Positions 39,642 to 48,346 of a stretch of 64,000 nt of DNA are shown one piece after another (the stretch's first letter is position 1; each line of letters begins with the position of its first letter). This stretch comes from an uncultured Pelagibacteraceae bacterium (lineage in GTDB: Bacteria; Pseudomonadota; Alphaproteobacteria; Pelagibacterales; Pelagibacteraceae): positions 16,303-80,302 of the forward strand of contig CACJQI010000006.1 of assembly GCA_902595535.1 (NCBI GenBank), given 5' to 3'. A model generated the notes under the pieces. That model did not search any database. It was not told where the DNA came from and saw only the letters and a list, made by a program, of their open reading frames with translations. Both the position numbers and the translations under genes were made by a program.

Positions 39642-40652
39642 ATGTTTAAAAAATTATCTTTATATTTTACTTCATTAGTTTTGGCGTTCACAATGATTGG
39701 TTCTGCTTATGCAGTTACTTTAAAAGCAAGTCACCAATGGCCAGGAACTCAAAGAGCTGATGGATCGTATGACCCAAGACACGAAATGGTTCAAATTATT
39801 GCTGATGAAGTTAAAAAAGCTAATGTCGATATAGATATTAGAATTTATCCAGCAAAATCTTTATACAAACCAAAAGAACAATGGAAACCAATGACAACAG
39901 GTCAATTGGATATATCTGCATTCCCTTTAGCGTATGCATCTAAATTTCATCCAGAATTTGATGCAACTCTAATGCCAGGAACTGTAAAAAACCATGATCA
40001 TGCATTAAGATTTAATAAAGGTCCAATGATGACTGAAATTAAAAAAATTATTAATGATGCTGGTGTGGTAGTTTTATCTGATGCTTGGTTAGGTGGAGGA
40101 TTTGCTTCAAAATCGAAATGTATAAAAAATCCTAGTGATGCTAAAGGACAAGTAATGAGAGCTGCTGGAAAAGCGTTTAACCAAATGTTAGAAGCTGCTG
40201 GAGCAGGTATACAAAGTATGCCGTCTTCAGAAATCTATACTGGTTTACAAACAGGTGTTTTAACTGGTGCAAATACTAGCTCTGGAAGTTTCGTAAGTTA
40301 CAAAATTTATGAACAAGTATCATGTGCAACACCTCCAGGAAAATTTGGTTTATGGTTTATGTATGAACCAATTCTAATGTCTAAAAAATCTTTTGATGCT
40401 TTAAATTCAAAACAACAAAAGGCACTTATGGATGCTGGAAAAGTAGCGGAAAAATATATGACTGCACAGGTAGAAAACTTAGATAAAAAGTTTGAAGATG
40501 CATATAAAGCTGCAGGTGTAAAACTTGTTTATATGGATGCGAATGATCATGCTGCATGGGTAGAGATAGCAAAAAAATCTTCTCATAAAGCATTTGCTGA
40601 AAAAGTTCCAGGTGGCGATAAGCTAATGGAAATGGCTTTGGCAGTTAAATAA
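39642..40652 (+). CDS. TRAP transporter substrate-binding protein (DctP)
   Basis: Signal peptide then VTLKASHQWPGTQRADG...IRIYPAKSLYKPKEQWKPMTTGQLDISAFPL. Confidence 0.92.
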   Translation: MFKKLSLYFTSLVLAFTMIGSAYAVTLKASHQWPGTQRADGSYDPRHEMVQIIADEVKKANVDIDIRIYPAKSLYKPKEQWKPMTTGQLDISAFPLAYASKFHPEFDATLMPGTVKNHDHALRFNKGPMMTEIKKIINDAGVVVLSDAWLGGGFASKSKCIKNPSDAKGQVMRAAGKAFNQMLEAAGAGIQSMPSSEIYTGLQTGVLTGANTSSGSFVSYKIYEQVSCATPPGKFGLWFMYEPILMSKKSFDALNSKQQKALMDAGKVAEKYMTAQVENLDKKFEDAYKAAGVKLVYMDANDHAAWVEIAKKSSHKAFAEKVPGGDKLMEMALAVK

Positions 40653-40667
40653 AAATAATATATAAAG

Positions 40668-40703
40668 AACCCCTATTTATTTTTTTAAATAGGGGTTTTT
40701 TTT
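40668..40703 (+). terminator. Strong intrinsic terminator between dctP and dctQ
   Basis: AACCCCTATTTA-tttttt-TAAATAGGGGTT plus T-run ending at the dctQ ATG (40704). Confidence 0.9.
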
Positions 40704-41198
40704 ATGAAAAATAAATATTTAAAATTTTGTGATTTAACAGCAAGAGCTTGTGGAGCATTTGCTGTTTTGGCTTTACTTTTGTCTATATTAGTAATTGTAG
40801 AGCTGGTATTTGAAAGATATTTTTTCCAAAGAGCAATTACTTGGCAAACAGAGTTGGTGACAATGTTACTTGTTGCATCTACATTTATAGGAAGTGCATA
40901 TGTTTTGAGTGAAAAAGCTCACGTAAGCATGGAGTGGATTTATGATTTTATGTCCAAAAAAAATATTCTTCGTTTGAAAATATTTACATCTTTTTTAAGT
41001 TTAATATTTTTTCTAATTCTTTTCTATTTTGGTTTTTTAATGGTTGAAGAAGCCTTTACAAAAAACTATTCAACTGGAACAGTTTGGGACCCTCCACTAT
41101 GGATACCATATTCTTCAATGATGATAGGGGCTATATTAATGATACTTCAATACATTGCTGAAATAATAAAATTAACAGATCAATTTGAGGAAAATTAA
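40704..41198 (+). CDS. TRAP transporter small permease (DctQ)
   Basis: 4-TM protein; RAITWQTELVTMLLVASTFIGSAYVLSEKAHVSMEWIYDF. Confidence 0.9.
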   Translation: MKNKYLKFCDLTARACGAFAVLALLLSILVIVELVFERYFFQRAITWQTELVTMLLVASTFIGSAYVLSEKAHVSMEWIYDFMSKKNILRLKIFTSFLSLIFFLILFYFGFLMVEEAFTKNYSTGTVWDPPLWIPYSSMMIGAILMILQYIAEIIKLTDQFEEN

Positions 41199-42529
41199 TG
41201 GACCCTTTAATAATAGCCATCATTGTTGCAGTTTTCACATTAATTGTTCTTTTCTCAGGAATCCCAATTGCTTTTGGGCTTAGCTTTGTATCAATAGTTC
41301 TTCTAGTTTCATTTGAGGGTTTCCAAATGTTAGATGTTTTTGCAGAAACTTTCTATGCAGGGCTAAATTCTTTTGTTCTTCTCTCAATTCCAATGTTTAT
41401 CTTAATGGGAATGGCTGTAGCCAATTCCCCTGCAGGAAAAGATCTATATACAGGATTAGATAGATGGTTATGGAGAGTTCCTGGAGGTTTAGTTATCTCA
41501 AATATAGGAGCATGTTCAATTTTTGCAGCACTTAGTGGATCTAGTCCAGCAACATGTGCAGCGATTGGAACGATGGGTATCCCAGAGATGAGGAAGAGAG
41601 GTTACTCTGATCAGATTGCAACTGGCACAATTGCTGCTGGAGGTACATTGGGAGTGTTAATTCCACCTAGTATTGTTTTAATTGTTTATGGTATTGCAAC
41701 TGGTACTTCAATTGGAAGATTATTTTTATGTGGTCTAGTCCCAGGTTTTATGTTGGCTGGAATGTTTGCTATTTGGGCATTAATTCATAGTTACTTTATT
41801 GATAAAGATGCAGCTAAAGCTTTAAGAAATCGTACTAAACCAACATTAAAAGAAAAGTTAGAGGTATTACCAAGAATACTACCATTTTTAGCAATTATTG
41901 CTGGTGTCTTATATGTACTGTATGGAGGAGTAGCAACACCATCAGAGGCATCAGGTGTTGGAGCATTTTTAGTTTTTGTATTGATTGCAGTTGTCTACAA
42001 AATTTATCAACCAAAAAAAATATGGAATATTGTTAAAGTTTCAATGAAAGAAAGTGTAATGATCATGTTTATCATTGCAGCCTCTTATCTGTTTGCATTT
42101 ACATTATCACAGCTTTATGTAACTCAGTCTTTAGCTCAGAGCATGGTAGAGTTAAGCTCAAATAAATGGGTTGTATTTATTTTAATAAATATATTTCTTT
42201 TGATTGCTGGTTTCTTTTTACCACCAGTTGCTGTTATTGTGATGACATCAGCAATATTATTACCAGTTATAACAACTCTTGGATTTGACCCTTATTGGTT
42301 CGCAATTGTATTTACTATCAATATGGAAATAGGATTAATAACACCACCAGTTGGATTAAATCTTTACATCATTAAAGGAATTACCCCAGACGTAAGTCTT
42401 TCAGAAATTTTAAAAGGTTCCATACCATTTATGATTATAATGGCTTTGGCTATTTTAATATTATGTATTTTTCCAGAAATAGTAACTTGGCTACCTGATA
42501 AAATAATGGGTAAACCTCTTGGATATTAA
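41198..42529 (+). CDS. TRAP transporter large permease (DctM)
   Basis: SIPMFILMGMAVANSPAGKDLYTGLDRWLWRVPGGL, ATGTIAAGGTLGVLIPPSIVLIVYGI. Confidence 0.95.
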   Translation: MDPLIIAIIVAVFTLIVLFSGIPIAFGLSFVSIVLLVSFEGFQMLDVFAETFYAGLNSFVLLSIPMFILMGMAVANSPAGKDLYTGLDRWLWRVPGGLVISNIGACSIFAALSGSSPATCAAIGTMGIPEMRKRGYSDQIATGTIAAGGTLGVLIPPSIVLIVYGIATGTSIGRLFLCGLVPGFMLAGMFAIWALIHSYFIDKDAAKALRNRTKPTLKEKLEVLPRILPFLAIIAGVLYVLYGGVATPSEASGVGAFLVFVLIAVVYKIYQPKKIWNIVKVSMKESVMIMFIIAASYLFAFTLSQLYVTQSLAQSMVELSSNKWVVFILINIFLLIAGFFLPPVAVIVMTSAILLPVITTLGFDPYWFAIVFTINMEIGLITPPVGLNLYIIKGITPDVSLSEILKGSIPFMIIMALAILILCIFPEIVTWLPDKIMGKPLGY

Positions 42530-43523
42530 TAGTAAAATAAATAGAAAAGTTTCAGTTGCACCAATGATGGATTGTACTGATAGGCATGACCGTTTTTTCT
42601 TAAGATTGATGAGTAAAAATGTTTTGCTTTACACTGAGATGGTTGCAACAAAATCAGCAATACATGGTGATAGAAAAAAGATTTTGTCTTATAGCCCAGA
42701 GGAGAAACCTTTAGCATTGCAAGTAGGAGGTTCTGATAAAGATGAATTATCTGAAGTCGCAAAAATAGCTGAAGATATGGGTTATGATGAAATTAATATT
42801 AATTTAGGTTGTCCAAGTAAAAAAGTTCAAAAAAATAAGTTTGGTGCTTGCTTAATGAAAGAACCAGATTTAGTTGCAGAATGTATTAATGCAATGACCA
42901 ATTCTTGCAAAATACCAGTGACTGCTAAAACACGAATTGGTTTTGATGATACAGAAGAATTTGATTATTTAAATAACTTTATTCATAAAATGCGAGATGC
43001 TGGAGCAAAGACTTTTATTCTACATGCTAGAAAAGCTATGCTTACAGGATTATCTCCTAAACAAAATTTGAATATTCCAAAATTAAATTACGATATGGTT
43101 TATGAAGTTAAAAAGAATAATCCAGAACTAGAAATTATAATTAATGGTGGGATTTCAAAAATTGATGAAATAAACAATCATCTAAAAAATTGTGATGGTG
43201 TTATGATAGGTAGATCAATTTATCAAAATCCATATTCTTTAGTAGAAATTGAAAAAGAAATTTTTAAAACAAAAAATAATCCATCTAGAGAACAAGTTGC
43301 TGAACAACTATTAGAGTATTTAGATAGAGAAGTTAAATTAGGTACAAAAGTGAATCACATTATGAGACATACAGTTGGTTTGTATCATGGACAAGTTGGG
43401 TCAAAAGATTGGAAGAGATATTTAAGCGATAACATGATGGCTAGAGACTCAGATTTTCAAAAAGCAAAACATATAATGACGATTGTCCAAAACAACGAAA
43501 AGGCCAATCAAGTAAATTCATAA
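42519..43523 (+). CDS. dusA: tRNA-dihydrouridine synthase, DusA-like
   Basis: KVSVAPMMDCTDRHDRFFLRLM, EININLGCPSKKVQKNKFGACLM, RKAMLTGLSPKQN. Confidence 0.93.
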   Translation: MDINSKINRKVSVAPMMDCTDRHDRFFLRLMSKNVLLYTEMVATKSAIHGDRKKILSYSPEEKPLALQVGGSDKDELSEVAKIAEDMGYDEININLGCPSKKVQKNKFGACLMKEPDLVAECINAMTNSCKIPVTAKTRIGFDDTEEFDYLNNFIHKMRDAGAKTFILHARKAMLTGLSPKQNLNIPKLNYDMVYEVKKNNPELEIIINGGISKIDEINNHLKNCDGVMIGRSIYQNPYSLVEIEKEIFKTKNNPSREQVAEQLLEYLDREVKLGTKVNHIMRHTVGLYHGQVGSKDWKRYLSDNMMARDSDFQKAKHIMTIVQNNEKANQVNS

Positions 43524-44359
43524 TGGATAGTATCAGCATTAATGAAATAATTTATTTATTAACAGTTTTAGCTGCCGCAGCTGCAGTTGCTGGTTTTATG
43601 GCAGGACTTCTTGGAGTTGGAGGCGGCATTATCATGGTACCTGCTTTATATTATGCTTTTACTGTCTTAGGTTTTGATATTGTAACCAGAATGCATTTGT
43701 CTGTTGGTACTTCACTAGCAATAATTATACCTACTTCAATTATTTCTACAAAAACTCATATGGAACACAATGCGGTAGATTTTAAAATGGTAAAATCATT
43801 TGGTATTTTTATTGTTTTAGGTGTGATTGCTGGAACGTTCTTAGTAGTAAATTTAAACACACCTACTTTAATTTTATTTTTTTCAATTTTTGCATTTATA
43901 ACAGGTTTATTTTTTATTTTTTTAAGAGAAAAACTTGTTGAAAATCCAAAAAGAATTTCTGATGCAGTTAAAAATATTTCTGGAATTTTAATTGGCTTTA
44001 TTTCAGTTCCACTTGGTATCGGGGGCGGATCATTAATGGTACCTTTTATGAGAACAATTGGATACGATATAAGAAAATCGATTGGTACAGCTGCGGCAAC
44101 AGGTTTTTTAATTGCTGTAAGTGGAACTATCACAATGGTATTAGGAGGTAAAATTATCGATAATATTAATACTCCTTATAGCCTTGGATATATAAATTTA
44201 TTAGGATTTATTGTTTTTGTTCCTGTGACAATGATTATGGCTAGAATTGGAGCAAAAGCAGTATATAAAATTAGCAAAAAGATATTAAGTAAAATTTTTG
44301 GAACATTTTTAATTATTGTTTCTATAAGATCGTTTATTGAATATTTAAATTTAAATTAG
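43523..44359 (+). CDS. TauE/SafE-family sulfite exporter
   Basis: GFMAGLLGVGGGIIMVPALYY and second repeat GFISVPLGIGGGSLMVPFM. Confidence 0.9.
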   Translation: MDSISINEIIYLLTVLAAAAAVAGFMAGLLGVGGGIIMVPALYYAFTVLGFDIVTRMHLSVGTSLAIIIPTSIISTKTHMEHNAVDFKMVKSFGIFIVLGVIAGTFLVVNLNTPTLILFFSIFAFITGLFFIFLREKLVENPKRISDAVKNISGILIGFISVPLGIGGGSLMVPFMRTIGYDIRKSIGTAAATGFLIAVSGTITMVLGGKIIDNINTPYSLGYINLLGFIVFVPVTMIMARIGAKAVYKISKKILSKIFGTFLIIVSIRSFIEYLNLN

Positions 44360-44382
44360 AAAAAAATTTTGAAATATTAATC

Positions 44383-45687
44383 ATGTTTAATTTAAAAGAA
44401 ATAATTTCATCTATTGCTGATGTAGGTCAAAAACTATTTAAAAAAAAAGAACTTAAAAAAGATGATTTAGAGACAATAATTTCACTATGTGATGATTTAA
44501 TTTCAAATAAAGGAGCAGCTTTTGGAATTACTGTTGCAAGAGATATAACTGATCTATATCAAACACTCTCACCTGAAAATAAAATTTTTTTTTTTAAAAA
44601 GATAAACGAAAAATACAAGCCTAGCCACACAAAGGTAACCGAAGCAATTGAAAATTACCAAAAAACTCAAAATGATAAAAATTTGTATAAATTATTTGTT
44701 ACGTCTGAAGGTAAGAGAAGAGAACTTTTTAAAAGAATGAATATGGCACCAAATGGAATATCTACAATAGTTTCATTAAGAGAGGATTTGTTAAAAATAC
44801 TGGATGAAAATAAAGATCTTGTACCTTTAGATGATGATTTAAGAGAATTATTCAAATCTTGGTTTAATCCAGGGTTCTTAAAATTAGCAAAAATTACTTG
44901 GGAAACCAAAGCAGCAGTTTTAGAAAAAATTATGAAATACGAAAGAGTTCATGAAATTAAAGACATGGATGAGCTAAAAAGAAGGCTTGGAGAAGACAGA
45001 AGATTTTTTTCTTATTTCCATCCAGCGCTTGAGGATGAGCCAATAATTTTCGTACAAGTTGCTCTAACTAATGGTTTAGGTAAATCTATTCAAGAAATTA
45101 CAAAACCAAGGTCAGATGGAGATCAAAAATATGACACAGCAACCTTTTATTCAATTAGCAACTGTCAGGAAGGGTTGTCTAGAGTTACTTTAGGAAATTT
45201 TTTAATTAAAAGAGTTGTGTTTGAAATTCAAGAAGAACTACCAAATATTAAACATTTTGGAACACTTTCACCTGTACCCGGTTTTAGAGATTGGTTTTCA
45301 TATTTAGAGGATGTAAAAATAAAAAATATTTTAGGGGATGTGCCAATTGAAAATATTTTATTTTTAAAATCATCAGATTTAAAAGTTGGTGATCCAAGGA
45401 TTGTTGCAAACAAAGTAGCTATTACAAAATTAGTCGCACATTATTTAATGAGTGAAAAAAACCATAAACAATTACCAATAAATGATGTTTGTAGATTTCA
45501 TTTAGGTAATGGAGCTATAATTGATGATATTATTATAAATGCTAATATATCCGAAGTAGGTTTAAACAGATCATTTGGTGTAATGGTAAATTATTTATAT
45601 GAGCTTAAGAATATTGAGAAAAATCACGAAGAATATATCAACAACAAGACCATAATAATCTCTGATAAACTTAAAAAAATTATTTAA
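44383..45687 (+). CDS. Malonyl-CoA decarboxylase
   Basis: FMNMAPNGI-type region, YFHPALEDEPIIFVQVALTNGLGKSIQEI, FYSISNCQEGLSRVTLGNFLIKRV, FGTLSPVPGFRDWF. Confidence 0.92.
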   Translation: MFNLKEIISSIADVGQKLFKKKELKKDDLETIISLCDDLISNKGAAFGITVARDITDLYQTLSPENKIFFFKKINEKYKPSHTKVTEAIENYQKTQNDKNLYKLFVTSEGKRRELFKRMNMAPNGISTIVSLREDLLKILDENKDLVPLDDDLRELFKSWFNPGFLKLAKITWETKAAVLEKIMKYERVHEIKDMDELKRRLGEDRRFFSYFHPALEDEPIIFVQVALTNGLGKSIQEITKPRSDGDQKYDTATFYSISNCQEGLSRVTLGNFLIKRVVFEIQEELPNIKHFGTLSPVPGFRDWFSYLEDVKIKNILGDVPIENILFLKSSDLKVGDPRIVANKVAITKLVAHYLMSEKNHKQLPINDVCRFHLGNGAIIDDIIINANISEVGLNRSFGVMVNYLYELKNIEKNHEEYINNKTIIISDKLKKII

Positions 45688-45695
45688 AGAATAAT

Positions 45696-45896
45696 TTAAT
45701 TAATTCCCCACTTAACTTTACTCCAAATTCTTTCATGGAAGTAGTAGAAAAAGAGAGGAATAATTGACCCAACACCTAATATGCCTGCACCTGTAAATGT
45801 GCCAGTATAAATATAGCCAAAAATCATCCAATAATTAAAAATAAAAAATCTCCAGGAAAATGTTTTTGCAATAGATCTAATTTTTTTATCTGCCAT
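45696..45896 (-). CDS. DUF2061-like small membrane protein
   Basis: KIRSIAKTFSWRFF...FYYFHERIWSKVKWG. Confidence 0.75.
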   Translation of the reverse strand: MADKKIRSIAKTFSWRFFIFNYWMIFGYIYTGTFTGAGILGVGSIIPLFFYYFHERIWSKVKWGIN

Positions 45897-45957
45897 TATT
45901 TAATTATATAAGAAATAATTATTGTAACAAATCTTTAAATAGTTAACTTGAGATTTA

Positions 45958-46356
45958 ATGAATAAAATAAACAAAAATTTTTTAAAATCATCTTATCTTG
46001 TAACAAATCTTAAGTTATGTACGATTAGGTTGAATGATAATTCAAAGTTTCCGTGGTTGATATTAATTCCTAAAAGAAAAAATATTAAAGACATGACTGA
46101 ACTTAATTCCAAAGATCAAATATTGCTAATGAAGGAAATTATTTATGTAAGTAAAATTGTTAAAAAATTATTCAAAACTTCAAAACTTAATGTTGAAAAA
46201 ATAGGAAATATAGTTTCACAATTGCATATTCATATTATTGCTAGAAAAAAAACTGATAGTTCGTGGCCATTATCTGTATGGGTTGTTAAAGGAAAACCTT
46301 ACTCTGCTAAAGTTTTAAATGAATTAATAAATAAAATTAGATTAGCCTTTAAATAG
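45958..46356 (+). CDS. HIT-domain protein
   Basis: NIVSQLHIHIIARKKTDSSWP. Confidence 0.85.
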   Translation: MNKINKNFLKSSYLVTNLKLCTIRLNDNSKFPWLILIPKRKNIKDMTELNSKDQILLMKEIIYVSKIVKKLFKTSKLNVEKIGNIVSQLHIHIIARKKTDSSWPLSVWVVKGKPYSAKVLNELINKIRLAFK

Positions 46357-46359
46357 AAA

Positions 46360-46389
46360 GAGGTGATTTCAGTCTCCCTCCATCACCTC
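46360..46389. other. Perfect 8-bp inverted repeat in convergent intergenic gap
   Basis: GAGGTGAT-ttcagtctccctcc-ATCACCTC. Confidence 0.6.
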
Positions 46390-46462
46390 ATATATTAGAC
46401 TAAACGATTCTCTTTTAATAACTAAGCACGTTTTGATTGAATCTTAAATAAATTGTATAACT

Positions 46463-46750
46463 TTATTCTGCGATTTCTTTTTCACAAAATTTAGAGGCAA
46501 ATTCAGTATCTTTAATTATTTTTTCAGGTTTTTGTTTAAAAACCTCTTTTAATTCCTCATCATTAAACTTTTCACCTAACTTTTGAATAGTACAAAGACA
46601 ATAAATTTTTGCTTTATTTGAACCTAAATACTGCTTAGAATTTTGATAACATCCAATATAGATTTGCTGTTGATTTATTTCACTAAATGCTTGGTTTTTG
46701 AACGGGATTAGTAAAAATAAAAATAAAATTAAGCTATATTTTTTGATCAT
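46463..46750 (-). CDS. Small secreted hypothetical protein
   Basis: MIKKYSLILFLFLLIPFKNQAFS signal peptide; overlaps downstream end of the sugar mutase gene. Confidence 0.6.
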   Translation of the reverse strand: MIKKYSLILFLFLLIPFKNQAFSEINQQQIYIGCYQNSKQYLGSNKAKIYCLCTIQKLGEKFNDEELKEVFKQKPEKIIKDTEFASKFCEKEIAE

Positions 46751-48188
46751 ATTCGCCAATTTTTCCAGTTTTTTGAAGTAAGTCATCAATAAAATCAAAG
46801 ATTTTTTTCTTTCTTATATCTGATGTCGGGCTTTCAGTAACAATAACCAAAGATGGTTTGTTAGATGAGGCTCTTATTAAGCCCCATGATCCATCCTCGA
46901 ATGAAAATCTTACACCATTAACTGTTAACACATCATTAATCTCTTGATCATCAATTATAGTTTTATTTTCTTTAATTTCTTTAATTTGTTTTACTAAGTT
47001 ATCTACTACTTTATATTTTTCTTCGTCTTTACAAAAAGGAGCCATAGTTGGTGTTTGAAAAGTATTTGGTAATTCACTTATTATTTCACTCATTTTTTTA
47101 TTCTGATCACTTAGCAAATGACAAACATGGATTGCTGAATTGATACCATCATCATATCCATAACCTAGTGGTTGATTAAAAAAGAAATGACCACTTTTTT
47201 CAAATCCAGCTAATGCTTTTTCAACATTAACTTTTCTTTTAATATGAGAATGACCTGTTTTCCAATATATAGTTTCACAATTATTATTTAATAAAATTTT
47301 ATCTTTTGAATATAGTCCAGTCGATTTTACATCGACTATAAATTTAGAATTTTTATATTTAGTAGATAAGTTTCTTGCAATTATTAAACCTATCTTATCT
47401 GAAAATATTTCATTACCATTATTATCAATTACCCCAACTCTATCACCATCACCATCAAACCCAAATCCAATATCAGCATTATTGTCTTTTACAGCCTTAG
47501 CTATCGCATGAAGCATCTTTAAGTCTTCAGGATTAGGATTGTATTTTGGAAAAGTCCAATCTAATTCACAGTCAAGTTCTATAACCTCACATCCTATACC
47601 CCTTAAAATATCTGGAGCAAATACTCCTGCTGTACCATTTCCACAAGCAACTACAGCTTTAATTTTTTTATTAATCTTGTTATTATTTACCAAATCATTT
47701 TTGTAAATTTCATTGAAGTTTTCAATTTGTTTTTCAGTTCCTTTGCCTTCTATAAACTTTTCATTTAAAGTTATATCTTTTAATTCTTTCATTTCTTCTG
47801 GAGCATGAGTTAAACCTTTTTTGATACCCATTTTAACACCAGTCCAACCATTCTCATTATGACTAGCTGTAACCATTGCAACTGCATCTGCATCTAAGTT
47901 AAATTGTGCGAAATAAACCATAGGCGATAAAGATAAACCTACATCCTCTACATTACATCCAGTTGATAATAAACCTTTTTTAAGTGCAGTTTTTATCTCC
48001 TCACTATAAGATCTGTAATCGTGCCCAACTATAACTCTGGGGCTATTTTTTTTTGTATGATTTATAATTTGCGTTCCAAGACCCTTGCCAAGATTCGTGA
48101 TACCTTGATTATTTATATCTTTTTCATACAACCAACGAGCGTCATATTCTCTAAAACCATAGGGATCTATTTTTATATTTTGATTCAT
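46734..48188 (-). CDS. Phosphomannomutase/phosphoglucomutase
   Basis: YGFREYDARWLY, VTASHNENGWTGVKMG, GFGFDGDGDRVGVID. Confidence 0.93.
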   Translation of the reverse strand: MNQNIKIDPYGFREYDARWLYEKDINNQGITNLGKGLGTQIINHTKKNSPRVIVGHDYRSYSEEIKTALKKGLLSTGCNVEDVGLSLSPMVYFAQFNLDADAVAMVTASHNENGWTGVKMGIKKGLTHAPEEMKELKDITLNEKFIEGKGTEKQIENFNEIYKNDLVNNNKINKKIKAVVACGNGTAGVFAPDILRGIGCEVIELDCELDWTFPKYNPNPEDLKMLHAIAKAVKDNNADIGFGFDGDGDRVGVIDNNGNEIFSDKIGLIIARNLSTKYKNSKFIVDVKSTGLYSKDKILLNNNCETIYWKTGHSHIKRKVNVEKALAGFEKSGHFFFNQPLGYGYDDGINSAIHVCHLLSDQNKKMSEIISELPNTFQTPTMAPFCKDEEKYKVVDNLVKQIKEIKENKTIIDDQEINDVLTVNGVRFSFEDGSWGLIRASSNKPSLVIVTESPTSDIRKKKIFDFIDDLLQKTGKIGEYDQKI

Positions 48189-48241
48189 CTGTTAATTACT
48201 TACTCTTTTTTAGATTTTTTTATTGATTAATTTTTTGTCGC

Positions 48242-48256
48242 GTTCTATAAATGTTC
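48242..48256 (+). promoter_or_regulatory. GTTCN7GTTC box (alphaproteobacterial LexA-type) in nrdA upstream region
   Basis: GTTC-TATAAAT-GTTC, exact match to the known alphaproteobacterial SOS box form. Confidence 0.45.
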
Positions 48257-48346
48257 TGTTGAATATTTGTTTATATTGTATATTGATACTAAGCGCATAC
48301 AACATGTAGTTGTTTTCGTCAAAATAACAAAATATAATACTAAATT

